A DNA stretch of 64,000 nucleotides from contig CP099843.1 in the NCBI GenBank assembly GCA_030062745.1, positions 1,364,001 to 1,428,000 of the forward strand, given 5' to 3'. The notes below the pieces were generated by a model. The model was not told where the DNA came from, did no database searches, and saw nothing but the letters and a program-made list of their open reading frames with translations. Below, piece after piece: positions 22,445-34,437 of this stretch (its first letter is position 1; the number at the start of each line of letters is the position of its first letter). The translations under genes and the position numbers were made by a program. Origin of the DNA: Capitulum mitella. Taxonomy: Eukaryota; Arthropoda; Thecostraca; Pollicipedomorpha; Pollicipedidae.

Positions 22445-23308
22445 GCGGCTGTCCGCCGGCACCCTGCACCCGCGTCCGACGCTGCACCCGGCTCCCGTGC
22501 CCTGCACCCGGACTCTGCAGGCAGCGGGCTGGCTGCGGCCGGTCGTGCGACCCTGTTTCTCGACGCTCGTGACACGTGCCGCGGGAATTGCGTGGCGTAC
22601 TGAGATCGACGGCGGTGGGATAAGTCTTCGGTATTTATTGTTGTGAGCCGGCGGCTCTGTCTGAAATCATTCCACGGCCGGGGTACTTTGTGAGTGTCTG
22701 TACTGATTTTAACCAAATATATTTAGAATGTTTTGAGCGGTAATTTGTGTTGTCTTTGTCTGGACTAAAAGGATGCGTTGACTCTGCATGACGGAGAGCC
22801 CCAAAGAAGGATTCCAGTTGAATTCGAGATAACGATTTTACTTATCACCTGGATGATATCTAATGAGCCCATTCGCGACCAAAATACCAAAGGACGAGGG
22901 CTGCTTGCCTTCGGCGCACACTTTCGTCGCTTGGTAAAGCTCAGGTATCCCACTTCACGCGCCGCCTTCAGGGCGACCTCTGGAGTTCGCAGCACGGAGC
23001 TTGGCCTAGTGCCGTCACGGCAGCCCGCTGGCCTGACGACCCTGTCTGTGACACTGGCCGCCGTCCTTGCGACCCTGACCGGACACTGGCCGTGACATCT
23101 GACCGTGACACCTGACCGCGCCGCCGGCGAGGCACGCCACTCCGTGGAGCCGGTCCTGTCGCCAGAGGGCAGCCGTCGCCCTGACTCACGCCCGGTGGCC
23201 GAGGCTGTGCCGTCCGGAGGGGCTGCTGGGGAGGGGTGAGGCAGGACGCGCGCGGCCGTCCACACAGCGGCCAGTGGCGCGCGGCGTGTGCAGCTGGACG
23301 CGGCCGTC
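22445..23308. other. AP-1 mu 3' UTR and intergenic DNA
   Basis: AT-rich for about 400 bases after the stop (likely 3' UTR), then increasingly GC-rich toward the next candidate first exon. No RNA gene was seen. Confidence 0.55.
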
Positions 23309-23424
23309 ATGGCCGACTCCGGAGTGGCGTTCACGTTTGACGAGCGCCAGCGAGACGGAGCGGGCGGCGGCCTCGCGCCCGAAGCGTCCGGCGAGAGGCG
23401 CCGACTGCCCGACCACCTGCTGTG
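23309..23424 (+). CDS. Candidate first coding exon; possible Mitf N-terminus
   Basis: ATG at 23309 opens MADSGVAFTFDERQRDG, then a Gly/Ala/Arg-rich stretch to RRRLPDHLL, with a consensus donor GTGAGT at 23425 splitting the next codon after two bases (phase 2). It lies in GC-rich DNA 0.9 kb after the AP-1 mu stop. The start recalls the SGI-plus-acidic N-terminus of long MITF/TFE3 isoforms. It also has the same end phase as 37371-37813, and both would join in frame to an acceptor at 55914/55915 of the Mitf exon. Assignment to Mitf is inference, and the exon could belong to another gene. The donor is the first of a series of tandem copies. Confidence 0.4.
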
Positions 23425-23660
23425 GTGAGTGTTGTACCGGCTGTGAGGGTGCCCGACCACCTGCTGTGAGTGTTGTACTGGACCGGTGCCTGACCACCTG
23501 CTGCAGCGAGTGCTGTACCAGGCTGTGAGGCTGCCCGACCGCCTGCTGTAGTGAGTGTTGTACCTGGCCGGCTGTCAGCGTGCCTGACCACGTGCTACAG
23601 TGAGTATTGTACCGGCTGTGAGACTGCCTGACCACCTGCTGCAGCGAGTCTTGTACCGGA
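23405..23660 (+). repeat. Tandem repeat of an exon end and its 5' splice site, about 44-bp unit
   Basis: About six variants of CTGCCCGACCACCTGCTG + TGGTGAGTGTTGTACCGG occur in a row. The first is the candidate exon end with its donor. Later units have GTGAGTGTTG, GCGAGTGCTG, GTGAGTATTG or GCGAGTCTTG at the donor position, so some keep a GT splice site and some have lost it. Confidence 0.85.
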
Positions 23661-25445
23661 CCGGCTGTGAGGCGGGCTAAGTCCGGCCACGCGTCGCTCG
23701 TCCCTCTGTTTATCTGCGAGTGCGGCCACGCTGCCCGCCGCGCAGTACGGCCTGTTTTGTGGAAGGCCGCTGGCGAGGTCTCAGCCTTTCCTAGAACCTG
23801 ACAAGCCTGGGCTGCCCGACGTGGATGGGCTGAACTCGCTGAACTCGTGTCAGTGCCGAGCAGGCGTGTCTGACCATTCCCACACCGTTCTCGTAACGGC
23901 GTACGCGGACCAGTTCTATTTTCACCGGACGGAAATTAAGAAATCGGTCTCGGCGACGCACGGCCGAGATCAAAGTCTGCCCGCCTCCACCGGGAGCCAG
24001 TGGTGTTCGGGACCCCTCGCCGCGCAGTTTGAGCGGCAGCCAAGCTGGCGCCGGCCGCTGTCGCGTGTGAGCCGAACAATGCAGCGGCCGATCGGCGCTG
24101 GTGGTATGCTATGGCGCCGGCGGTTGTTTATTTTCAGTGTCGGCCGGCGTTGGCCGGGACGCGGTGCCCGTCTGGGTACGACGCCCACGCCCGCGCCCCC
24201 GCCGTCCGGCCGGCGTGACCTCCCCTTCCGGCACCCTGTGGCTGGCGGTAGTTTTTGGGTATTCCGTCCCCTGGGCCCGAGACAGCAGCGCTTGCCAGCG
24301 AATGAATGCGCAGTAAAGTGACGTCGAGGGAATTTGTCCGCAGCGTTTTTAGTGCGGCTGAGATTAAGCACGGTATTGGAGTTCGCAGGGTTATCACGCG
24401 GGGCGCCTGACTTTGTCCCTTTGGAGCATTTCGCTGCCGACCGAGGGCTGGATGTCAGGGCGCGTGAAGAAATGCCTCTTTGCTTCCTCCCAGCTGTGAA
24501 TGAGTTCCCGCGCCCCTGGTTGGGTGCGATCCTTTTAGGGTGTTATGGCATTTTCCATGTTTTTTTTTCAAAATAGACTCAAGTGATTCCAGACTCACTG
24601 AGACTCAGTGATACTCATTGACTTGTGATTTCCATACATGCTTGCGGTAGAAGTCGTTACCCGTTTTTGCCTCTCGAGTGAAACTACAGTTATTGCCGAG
24701 CCTATTCGAAATTAGATAACCGAAATTAAATCACTGGCCTTCTTGGAAGTATGTGCCGGCTCGAAATTTTGGGCGTCAAAGTTCATGAATGCTCTGCAAA
24801 GACAAGTCAACGCTGGGTTGGCGAGTTTAAGACAGAGCTTCCTAAGGCCATTAATGGGTTGCTGTAAGTAACTAGATGTGCAGCTAACTACAGATGGAAT
24901 GACGACGAGACTCCATAACATTCAGAATACATTCATGAGTATTCACGTCCTTTAAGCCACTTTTCATATTCACTTATTACATGTTCATTATTACATATTC
25001 ACTTCCGGAGGGCCAGTGTATCAGACAGCAGAGACATGACTGCCGGCGACGTCAGAAGGACAGAGGAGCACCAACAATGCTAGAGTCCTGACAGTGCTCA
25101 TAGAACTGGGCTCGATGAGTCGTTTCTAAATATAACAGTATGCCGAAAATCGGAAATCCTCGGGGTCTGTTGACTCGGGGGTTTAGCACAACAAGCAGTC
25201 TGCATCTCACCTCACCACATCGGGGCAGGTGTGCGACCGTCTAGGGCGCTTTGCCCGTCCGTCTCCGTGATCCTCTGCCGACGCTCCGTACGGTGCCAGC
25301 GCCTTCGTATCCAGAACTAGTGGCCCTCACGAGCCTGCCGTGATCGTTCACTGCATGAAAACAAAGTCAAACATTTGCAAAAGTGAGACTGAGTGAGCCG
25401 CTCCAACCATATCTGTTATCCAACAATCCCGACAGTAAGTACGGG
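23661..25445. other. Spacer or intron, no gene recognised
   Basis: GC-rich to about 24.3 kb and then mixed. No exon, RNA gene or repeat array was recognised. Confidence 0.55.
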
Positions 25446-25722
25446 CAAGCACGTAACCAGGATTTTCCTCGGGGGGGGGGGCAAATGTTAAATTTAGTCA
25501 TATACCACTGGCATATGGGGAAGTTTATAGGAAAAAGCAACAATTTTATGTAATAAACCTCATATTTAACCCACAGGAATACATATCCTGTTTATTTTTG
25601 CAACATATACATGATCACTATTCCGTATTCGTGCGAAATCGTTGTATATCTAGTGCAGACCGCTTGGCTCAGGGGGGGGGGGCATGGCCCTCATCGCCCC
25701 CTCCCTTTTGGCTACGTCTCTG
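25446..25722 (+). mobile_element. Short inverted-terminus element, family A copy 2
   Basis: Starts near GCACGTAACCAGG with an 11-G run and ends GGCTACGTCTCTG. Its interior is clearly related to 10801-11038 and 34167-34437 (CATATACCACTGGCATATG, CATGATCACTATTCCGTATT). AGTACGG flanks both ends, consistent with a target duplication of at least 7 bp. Non-coding. Confidence 0.75.
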
Positions 25723-28089
25723 AGTACGGCTCTGCAGTGCCGTGACCCCGCGGCCTGCCCGGTGAATTGCCGACCGCTGTCCGTGCTGTACTGCTGTTGT
25801 GACGGGTTGATTAGTGGAGATGGCATCGGCCCGCCATGACAACGCAGCGTGTCGGCCGGCGGCGGCTGCCGTCCTCTGCAGCGCAACATTCTGCTCTCAT
25901 AATGAGATCAACGCCGTCCTCTGCCGCCTTAAAACGGGCCGACATTCTTACCGCTCGTGCACCGGACGAGACGTCGTTCCTGCTGCAACACCACGCGTCT
26001 TCGGGGTTCTGTGTAGATGCAGTCCTGGATCACTGTGAGAACCTCGCCGTGAACCAGCACTGCAGTATCGGCTCACCGCTCTTTCGTCACGGAGCAGAAC
26101 ACCGCGGCCGTTCTCCCAGCTCGGCCCGGCTGATGATGATGAGTTAAGATGATGCTCCATCTCAGCTCCCTTCCGCTGGAGGGAGCGGTCGATGTCCGGT
26201 CCTGGCGGTGGTAGGCTTCTCTCGGAGTCGCGGCCCGCGCGCGGCAGGCCGGCTGGATGGCGGCCGACTCGAGCCGTGACCTACAGCGTCAGTGCAACCC
26301 TCTCACGTGTTGGTGACCGGTCGGCCGGGAGCGGGGGCGGGGGCGGGGGCGGGGGCGGCCGACCACAGAGCGCCGCGGAATCCGGGCCGGCCGCCAAGCG
26401 GCAGTCGCCCGCTGGGTCGCTGCTCGCGACAAGGGTGTCACCTTGCCGCCGGCGCCCATCAGCCGTTTATTCGAGGCACCGGTGGAGTGGGGATACCGCG
26501 AGACTGCTCATCAGCAGCTGACTGGTCCGAATCAGGATCAAGGTCACGTCAAGGTCACGTCTGAAAAGTGACCCTCCATGGGGAAGGGCGTTGCCTTGCT
26601 TGTGGGTGCTTAATTCGTGGAAATTCGGGCCCTGCTTTGGCCGCAGATCGGCCTGATGTCATGTTGCTGAGGAAGCCGTCAGTACCGACGCTTCCGTGAT
26701 GACCAGTCTGTCCTTTGCAGAACTGTGGTGATCGGCTAAAGAATCGAACCGAGACCATGACTTTCGTCAGTTAAAATGAGAAGTTTGTGGCCGGAACCGA
26801 AATGACGTGCTTGGAAGTTAGGTCTCTAGTAGCCAAATTCAGCCACGTTCTTGTTACATTTTGTGGACTGGAATGTTAACAATCGAATTGCGTGGTAGCA
26901 AGATTCATGGTCGGAGTAAATGGTTATGAAATCTAATAAAGGTGAATGGCGTTGATATTTGGGTTTGAACTGATGCGATATGGTAAGCAGCAATTTTACA
27001 CTTCTTCGGGTTTTATTTTACTTTTGCCGGTCGTTGGGTGGCAGGCTTAGAGGTTCTTAACCCACGTGGTCCCCTATATTACACTGACGTGTCTGCGTAC
27101 AGCGCGCGGCGTTGTGATTCATCTCAGGATGTAGTGTAAACATAGCAGGGATGAGTCGATAGCATGGAACTTCACCGAGTAACTTGTCTGGTATGAACGA
27201 GTCATTACTCACACACTCACTCAACGGAACATGAATCCACAGCGAGCACACACCGCATTACTCGAATTAAGTTGTGCGGAGATGGTGTTAAATAAATGGT
27301 GTTCTTGAGCGAATAAGAAGTTTTTCTCTGTTTGCGGAAACGAGTTCATACTTTTTATTTGGGGGGGGGGGGGCGATACGTCGGGAAATGCACCAGCCAA
27401 TTCAGCCGCTCCGACGTAGTCGGCTGAATCTGCCCCTGACGACAGCCGTATATCTCCAACCCTGCCGAAGGGACGGATCGGCGACAGCCGGAAGGAGCGC
27501 CTCGTCAGGCCGTGCCGTGCTGCAGCCGTCAGCTGTCGCTCGGCGGTCGCCGCGGCCGGCCGGCTATCGGTGCTGCGGCCGCGCGGCGTCCTGCTGGGCC
27601 GACCGCGGCCGGAACTGCCGCCCGGGGACGGCCGAGCTGCGGCTCCCATCGGAGCGGCGCCGGTCCGCTCTGCAGCTCGGTCACGTGGCGGACAGCGGGC
27701 GGAGCCGTCCGGCCTGCCGGCGCCCGCCGTTTGGAATGGGTGGCCCGCTTCCTGCGTCGGGGATGATGGTGCAGAATTTGTCCCGGCTCGTCCTTGCGCC
27801 AAGGGCGTAGAAAAAGCCGGGAAGGGACGTCACGCGCGTCATGCCGAATTCGCACAGTACTTCGACTCTGTGCAGTTAGGATGTACATCGCTCCAAAAGG
27901 GAAGCCGTAAAGAGAAGTCACGGTTTAGGTATACGTTGCAGCAAAAGAGCGCTTGGGGTGAAAACTCAGTGTTTGCCATTTCAGATAGCGATTCATCAAA
28001 ACACGTAAACGGTTTCATGATTTCTACCTCCCATCGTAATCTCTACCTTCTTATTTTACGTTTCATTAATCTTACATTTCAACGATTTT
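25723..28089. other. GC-rich spacer or intron
   Basis: Several frames stay open because of high GC, but none has a recognisable domain. It contains the GGGGGC array listed separately and a 13-G run at 27361-27373. Confidence 0.5.
26333..26358 (+). repeat. GGGGGC hexanucleotide array
   Basis: Four consecutive GGGGGC units plus GG. A G-quadruplex-capable sequence. Confidence 0.9.
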
Positions 28090-28330
28090 TTCCCTTAGGA
28101 AAAATATTTCCCTTCCATATGGGCACGAGTCACGATTTTCTGAGTTTAACCCTATTCAGGTGCCTATAACGCTTGTACGCATTTCCGTATGGGTGAGGGG
28201 CTTATTCGCTCCCCCCAGATCTCGAAAAGCATCCGTCCGATTTGATGACGACAAACGAAAATCGATTTGCCATGACGCAAACTACGTTTCTGTAAAATGG
28301 AATTCTTAAAATCTTGTAGGAAATGGATAC
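28090..28330 (-). repeat. Partial copy of the repeat ending at 42402
   Basis: In reverse complement this block matches 42225-42350, sharing a GCAAATCGATT block, a GATGAAATCGGACG-like block and CTCGAGATCT followed by a G-rich tract. It is a truncated relative of the 41197-42402 element. Confidence 0.6.
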
Positions 28331-28339
28331 AGTGGCGTA

Positions 28340-28694
28340 GGGGCGGGCCCAGCGGCTCCGTTTGGGGGTGGGGAGGGAGGGCCAAACCAGAGATTCCTGG
28401 GTGTAGATGGCAGGTCAGCAAAATCGTTCATCGGGATGGGGGGGGGGGGTGAGGTGGAAGACGCTGGCCGTAGGTTCGGAGTGATACTTCAGCGGCTGAA
28501 TATGGATGATAGGCCATCGACCAGAGGGGAGGGGCGGAAGATTGGCCATAGTTTTTTTTTCGGAGCTCCAGCAACTTCAGACTCTGGTTGAGTAGAAATA
28601 CCCATGTCTTTTGGGGGATGGGGCAAATGGCCATTTGTCCCCCCGTCCTAGTCGCGGTTTGGGGGTCATGATCGAGATGCCCCCTGGATCCGCC
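28340..28694 (+). mobile_element. Short inverted-terminus element, family B copy 1
   Basis: Runs from GGGGCGGGCCCAG to CTGGATCCGCC. Shares several interior blocks with 52004-52267, for example ACTCTGGTTG, CCATGTCTT, a G-run, CAAATGGC and ATTTG then CCCCC. Contains a 12-G run. No coding capacity. Confidence 0.7.
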
Positions 28695-30253
28695 AGTGGA
28701 GGGTACAATTAATCTGGAACGGGTGGTACTTTTTGAATTGTTATAACTCCGATATTCATAACTCCGATTTTTTGTTTTCATGCTCATTTGATAGAACTGC
28801 AGACGCTGATTACAATACCTTCCAAATTGCTGTGCGACGTCTCGTTCACGAGATATTCGCGCCGAAAAGTACAGTGGCCTTGAAACGCGCTCGAGACTGC
28901 GTCGTCACGAAACCCCAGGCGCCGGCGGGCTCCGTTGGCGGCCGGCCTTTCCGCGTTATATTTCGCTGTTTTGCCGCCGTCTGCTCTTTGCGACGGTTTC
29001 CGCGGTCCCGATCCAACGGTTACTTGGCAGAGTTGTAATGTTTTCGTCGGTTCGGCGACCTCAGGCATTTCACATGTGACCGCAATCTTTCTCCCCCCCC
29101 CCCCACAGTCTCTGACTGCCCAGCCAGCTAACGGCGCGCACTCTCGCAGGCACAGTGGCAGACGTAGTGAGCACGAGGACACAGCGCCCCCGATGAAATG
29201 CTACGTTTCAAAATGAGCAATTTCTTTTTCAGTTGTAGCAAACTGCCGTTCCGCGATGGCATCCCTGTTGCTGAAAAGCATTCCACCGCTGATGAATAGG
29301 TTCTAATGAATGGTGTGCTCGCCGTTAGTCGGCGTTTGTGTATTCCAACGTTGCAGACAGTAAATTCAGTCAACAGTGAATTTGTTCAAAAAGGCTGATT
29401 CAAGAAACCTCTCGAAAGCGAATGCCGTGATGATGGCAGTTTCGGGTTTCGGGCGAGCGGAGATTTCCAAAGCCCGCAGCTTTTCGGTTTGCGTGTTGGT
29501 CTTTTCACTCACTCATCAGATCAGAAATCTTGCATGTCGGAAGAGACTCATTACACTGATGGCGTTCACGATATATGTGCCGTAACATGTTGCCTGCTCG
29601 TTGTTTGTAGAGGGGACGGGATGGAAGCACTGACTATGAGCATTTTTACTGCGTTCATTGTGGAGCCGCACCCACACCGGTCCGGGGCTTTTGGGTACAG
29701 CGTCCTGTCGAGAGCCGTGACATTTGTCTCTCAAGAGCCCAAGCCGAAGTTACTACTAGCATTAGGCAGAAATGCTCCAACTGGTTTGAACTGGCTATAA
29801 AGTAAACGTGGCAGTGGGCTGATCCCTTGATGACTACGGCTGCCAGAACTTCTTTGGAACGCGACTTTAACGTCGGACTTAATCATTAATGGCACTGACG
29901 TGTTGAAAACTGTTCCTAACTAACGGACTTCCCAGCTAAAAAATGTCTTTCCGCTGAACAGATCGAGTTTGCTATCATGCTAGGACATTTAGATACGAAA
30001 ACAACATGAAGAATGAGTCAGACAATCGCAGGCTGTTTGACCCGGGTAGTACTTAGTAGGCTTATTAAAGCATTCTGTATGAGTGTTTCGTCGTTTCTGG
30101 AAACGGACTTAGAATAAGAGGGCAGAATTGTTTTTGGCAAAACAGTTCTTCACACGCCATGTGCTTTAATAGGTATTTGATCGTCAAGGTCGTTTTTAAT
30201 ATGACCATTTGACCGAATTTACCTTTCGTTTGCCAAACTCCGGGTATGACATC
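28695..30253. other. Spacer or intron
   Basis: No gene recognised. A 12-C run lies at 29092-29103. Confidence 0.5.
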
Positions 30254-30343
30254 AGAAAAACCTCGGGGGGGGGGGCAGTCAACTAACCAGTCGGAGACGG
30301 GTTAATGTCCTTTCTTACATATGCTGGCATAAAAACATGATCC
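30254..30343 (+). repeat. Left arm of inverted repeat
   Basis: Reads AGAAAAACCTC, G-run, then CAGTCAACTAACCAGTCGG and onward to AAAACATGATCC. Pairs with 31908-31997. Confidence 0.85.
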
Positions 30344-30948
30344 CAGTGCATCAAGTAGCGTCTCTAGAAGGGGACATTGTAGGCACATCGTAGAAATTAG
30401 ACGTAGTTTCATAGTCTGGGAGTCCAAGCTATGTCCAAACTATGTCCAAACTAAGACAAACTAAGTATGTCAAGTACTAGCCAAATTGCCCCCTCCTTAG
30501 GAAGGCAAATTATCCTGAAGACCCTCCCTTTTGCCATGCCAACGACAGAAAGCCATCCTTCGGTCAGCTTAGAGCGCAAACGCTTTATTAACCTTCGCTA
30601 GTCCGGGTATGCAGCCCATGCACCTCTACCGGTTTTTCCTCGATAGATGCTGAACCGGTCGGCTCAGTGAACTGAAATTTTGAGTCCCTGAGTTTTGGAC
30701 CTTTTTACATACGACCTGAAATCGTCAAGTTGATGTCATGTCAGGTCACTGAGCTGTGGCCTCGTTCTCGAGGGACTGCAGTTCACAAATGTCAAAAATC
30801 TAAGCCGCGCCCGTGCTAATAGTGCTTTCGAGGTGGTTTCAGGTCAGATTGTGGTTTGCTGGTGGTTCTAGAGGTACCACTCGGCTATGAGGTGACCTTT
30901 TATACTCGTTGCGGAACCGAGGTCATCTAAAGCCGAGGTCACGTCGAC

Positions 30949-31110
30949 GGGGCGCAGCCAGGATTTTCTTAAAAGGGGGGGGGGCGGAGCTCAGTGTGAA
31001 CTGAAATCATCCGAAAACCGCCTGTCGGGAAGACGATGTAGGTACAATGGTTTCCGCAAAAACTGAGGGTCCGGGGCCGGGTCTCTGGGCCCCCCTTGGC
31101 TGCGCCTGTG
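30949..31110 (+). mobile_element. Short inverted-terminus element, family C
   Basis: Left end GGGGCGCAGCCAGGATTTTC, right end CCTTGGCTGCGCCTGTG. The inverted core is GGCGCAGCCA(A/G)G. Poly-G next to the left end and C-rich next to the right end. Nested in the 30254-31997 unit. Non-coding. Confidence 0.65.
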
Positions 31111-31907
31111 CATGTCGAGTCACATTCCGTGAAAATTGGTCTGCTGCGACGCTCCTTTCAAAGCGTGGCTAGAGACATCATATGGCTCCATGGGAATATA
31201 GTTTATGTCTGTACGAGGTACGTGGTCATTCAAGGTTAAGGTCACGTCAGGCCAAGTCACGTTCTCAAGTGATGGAACGTGATGATTTTGCCATGCACTG
31301 CCTCCTGTGGCACAGTGCTAGGTTGGTCCAAGGTCATTGGATCTTGCCTTTGTTTTTAACCTTGGCCTCAAGGTCACCTCGACCTTTGCTCTCAAGGTCG
31401 AAGTCACTTTCTATGACCTCGTATGACCCCGACCACTTGGACACCATTATGGTCTACGTGGACCTTGCAAAGCGTTGCCTTGTGAATGCCTGAAAGAATC
31501 GTGCAAATGACGAAAAAACTGGATAAGGTTTCGTTTGACTCATCTGATAGGTCAACCGTAAGACACATCTTAAAATAGCCTATTAAAAGTTGTAGGGAAT
31601 AGTGAAGGCTATCTACCATTTCCTCTACTTTTTTCTTCTAGAACGTCAGGTGTGGAAACGAGTGGAGAGTCGTAACCCCCGGTCCCAACTGCCTGGATTG
31701 GCGAAGGTGGCGAAAACCAGAGACCTAGCGAGAATTGAATTCTTACTTACATACATGATTAAACAATCACGATATTCACTTCACATGTGCTCCGCATCTT
31801 ACCTTAGTGCCCGGGCTCTTGCACCGTTTTGGGTCCCTGTGCTGAGAATACTGACTAATGGGAGCCCTGCAACACTTTCTGGGGACCTTGTCCATAGCCA
31901 CATACCC

Positions 31908-31997
31908 GGATCATGTATTTATGCCAGCATATGTAAGAAAGGACATTAACCCGTCCCCGACTGGTTAGTTGACTGCCCCCCCCCGTGAGGTTTTTCT
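31908..31997 (-). repeat. Right arm of inverted repeat
   Basis: Reads GGATCATGTATTTATGCC through CCGACTGGTTAGTTGACTG, C-run, then GAGGTTTTTCT. Reverse complement of 30254-30343 with only a few mismatches. Confidence 0.85.
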
Positions 31998-34166
31998 AGG
32001 ATTGCGAGAAAACAAAGAAACGCAGAGCCACAAAACTTCATGAACCTTTTGCTTTATCATTTTTACACTTTGTGCCAAAGTTTTGACCTCAGGTCAGGTC
32101 AAGCAGACCTATGTCAAAAAAAGTTTAGCGCCCTGCAACTTTTTCGCAAAACAAGATATCACAATAATACTTTCAGGGATTAGTGATCTTCATAGATGCA
32201 ACAAATCTGCTATCTCAGATTTTTCGGAATTTTCCGAGTCATTGACCTAAGGTCAAGCCCATTTTCAAGACGTCGTTTTTCCGGAAATTGACGGAATATT
32301 TCATAACATTTTTAGTGTGGAGTAAAGCAGACATCTGGTTACCGTCATTTGGCAAAGTATCAATGGCTTCCAGCCGTTGACCTGAGGTCAGGTCACGAAT
32401 AACTGTTATGAGCCAAAATGTGCCACCGTCAAAATCAGCGGTGAATTACTCAGAATGAATAGAAAATGGCAGAACTGGCTTGCACAGACGTAAGTAATAC
32501 CAGGAACCTCAAAAAGTTTGAAAAATTGCATATTTTGGGAATAAATAGGCTCTTGCGAATAAAGCTCCGTCACTTATGTGGACTGGTAACTAATGAATTT
32601 TTCCAAAATTTAAGCATGCAAAACCATCACGAGAACCACTAAGATCAATAAAATTTACACTGATAGGCTTTTGTCGCGAAAATAAAGGAACGCTAAAATT
32701 TGTTCCCGTTAATTTCTTACTGCGCACGGCCGCGGCGCACGCCGACGGCCGGCCCGAAAATTGCCGTGTCTTTAACTCAACGTTTCGGCGTATATATTGA
32801 ACAAATCCGAGACATTAGATGTGCATGGGCATTTGCGGACCTTTACTTGTGCGCTGGTGCCTTTACCTATGCGTTATTAGTCACAGCCCTTGAGATTCAG
32901 GCCGTTTCTCGGTTTCATGCAGTCGGCTATGAGAAAACATATATAGGACGTAAATTGCTTACATATTACGTGAAACTAAAAATAAGACCAGTTTCGAACT
33001 TTACCCGTCACAAGCTTTCCAACGGTGTGCTTATTTTTATCGCACGACCAACCGTTCGTGAGTTAGAGGGGGGCGGCCAACTGCCCCCCCCCCCAGTCGG
33101 GCATGATCGTAACCGACCGACAGTCGTGCGCGGGTTAAGAATAGTCGCCAAGTTTCACGGCTTTATCTTGAACGATTCATGAACTGCAAACAAAACACCC
33201 GAGGTGACTTTCCGCAGTGTTAAAGGTCATGGCTGGCCCAGACCGGGCGGCCGCTGGGGGTTTAGTCACGTCACAACCAGTCACAAGCCGTTTCAGGCGG
33301 GCGCCACTTTGAGGACTGAATTGAACAATTTCCATTCTCATTTTTGCGGTTCTGATGCCTGAGTGATGGTGGTCATGAAACAACAAATCCAAATGGAAAC
33401 AAAAGGCCCTACGGTCCACATTTAGGTGACCGAAATTCGCCCCTCCAAAAAAATTGTTTCAGGCTGGTCAGCCATCATCAGGGACGTTGCAAGCAGAGGG
33501 GGCAACTGCCCCCCTCAACTTAGACAGCATTTGACATTAGCCCCATGACGGTGCATGGTTAGAAACGGGGTGAAAATCGCGTTTGCCTTCCCCTTATTTC
33601 CACAGAAGTTCCGTCGATACTGGCCATTATTTTCATCCCCTTGACGAAGAACAGCTATGATAGTGCCTCATCCGTAAAACCCTAGCGAGTCACTGGAGGT
33701 CTCTGAGTTATGGCGAATCGGTGTAATTTGGAAGCAACGCCCCATTCCTTTCGCGTGCCGTTGTGTTCCGTGCAACACTCGTCATTGCCAAGCAAACTCT
33801 GTAGTAGTGAGGATAGGTGTAGGAACGTCTCAGAAGGGGGAGGGGAGTGCCAGCGCCAATTTTGAAAATTCTTTCCTTCGCGTTAGGGTTAATTTTTAGC
33901 ATTCTCGGACAGTGGAGTGCCATGACACCCATGGACGCCCCCATTCCTACGACAGTGAGAATTGAGAGGAAGAGCAGGTAATTCCAGTCAACAAGAGCAA
34001 TTGTATTTTTTTCTTTTTTGGCGCCCGTAACGATAAAAATAAAATGCCTTGAAAACGGTCCCTGAATGTCGTATTTCTTAGTGCTATTATCATCCTACAC
34101 AAAGCAGCATATATAACACATAACGATGTAGCACAGCCCCAGCGGAACCCAATTACTTATTGTCAG
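31998..34166. other. Spacer or intron with AGGTCA-rich stretches
   Basis: No gene recognised. Blocks near 32080-32110 and 32240-32400 repeatedly contain ACCTGAGGTCA and related AGGTCA half-sites. Poly-C/poly-G tracts near 33085-33096 suggest further decayed inverted-terminus repeats. Confidence 0.5.
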
Positions 34167-34437
34167 GCATGTAGCCAGGATTCTCCTCAGGGGGGGGGGG
34201 CAAATGTCAAATTTTCTCATATGTCACTGGCATATGACGAAATTTATGGAAAAAACAACAGTTGTGTGTAACTGGCCCCATATTTAACCCTCAGGAACAC
34301 ATATAATGTTTGTTTCTGCAACCTATATATGATCGCTATTCTGTATTTCCTGCGAAATCACCATACATCTAATGCAGACCGATTGGCTCAAGGGGGGCAT
34401 GGCCCTCTTGCTCCCCCCCCCCCCTGCTACGTCCCTG
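34167..34437 (+). mobile_element. Short inverted-terminus element, family A copy 3
   Basis: Starts GCATGTAGCCAGG with a 10-G run and ends CTGCTACGTCCCTG after a C-run. The interior matches the copies at 10801 and 25446 (CATATGTCACTGGCATATG, TATATATGATCGCTATT). No flanking target duplication is obvious. Confidence 0.75.

Larger units (their letters stand above)
30254..31997. mobile_element. 1.74-kb unit bounded by 90-bp inverted repeats
   Basis: The arms 30254-30343 and 31908-31997 are near-perfect reverse complements. They include AGTCAACTAACCAGTCGG, a GACGGGTTAATGTCC block, CTTACATATGCTGGCAT and a G-run. The interior has many AAGGTCA blocks and a nested inverted-terminus element (30949-31110), but no recognisable transposase. 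The whole unit could form a long stem-loop. It could be a non-autonomous foldback-type element or two copies of one repeat in opposite orientation. Confidence 0.7.

Noticed and set aside
26740-26760. B-box-like GGTTCGATTC on the minus strand
   Set aside because: The flanking sequence does not fold into a tRNA cloverleaf, and no A-box is at the right distance. No other tRNA was recognised in the window.
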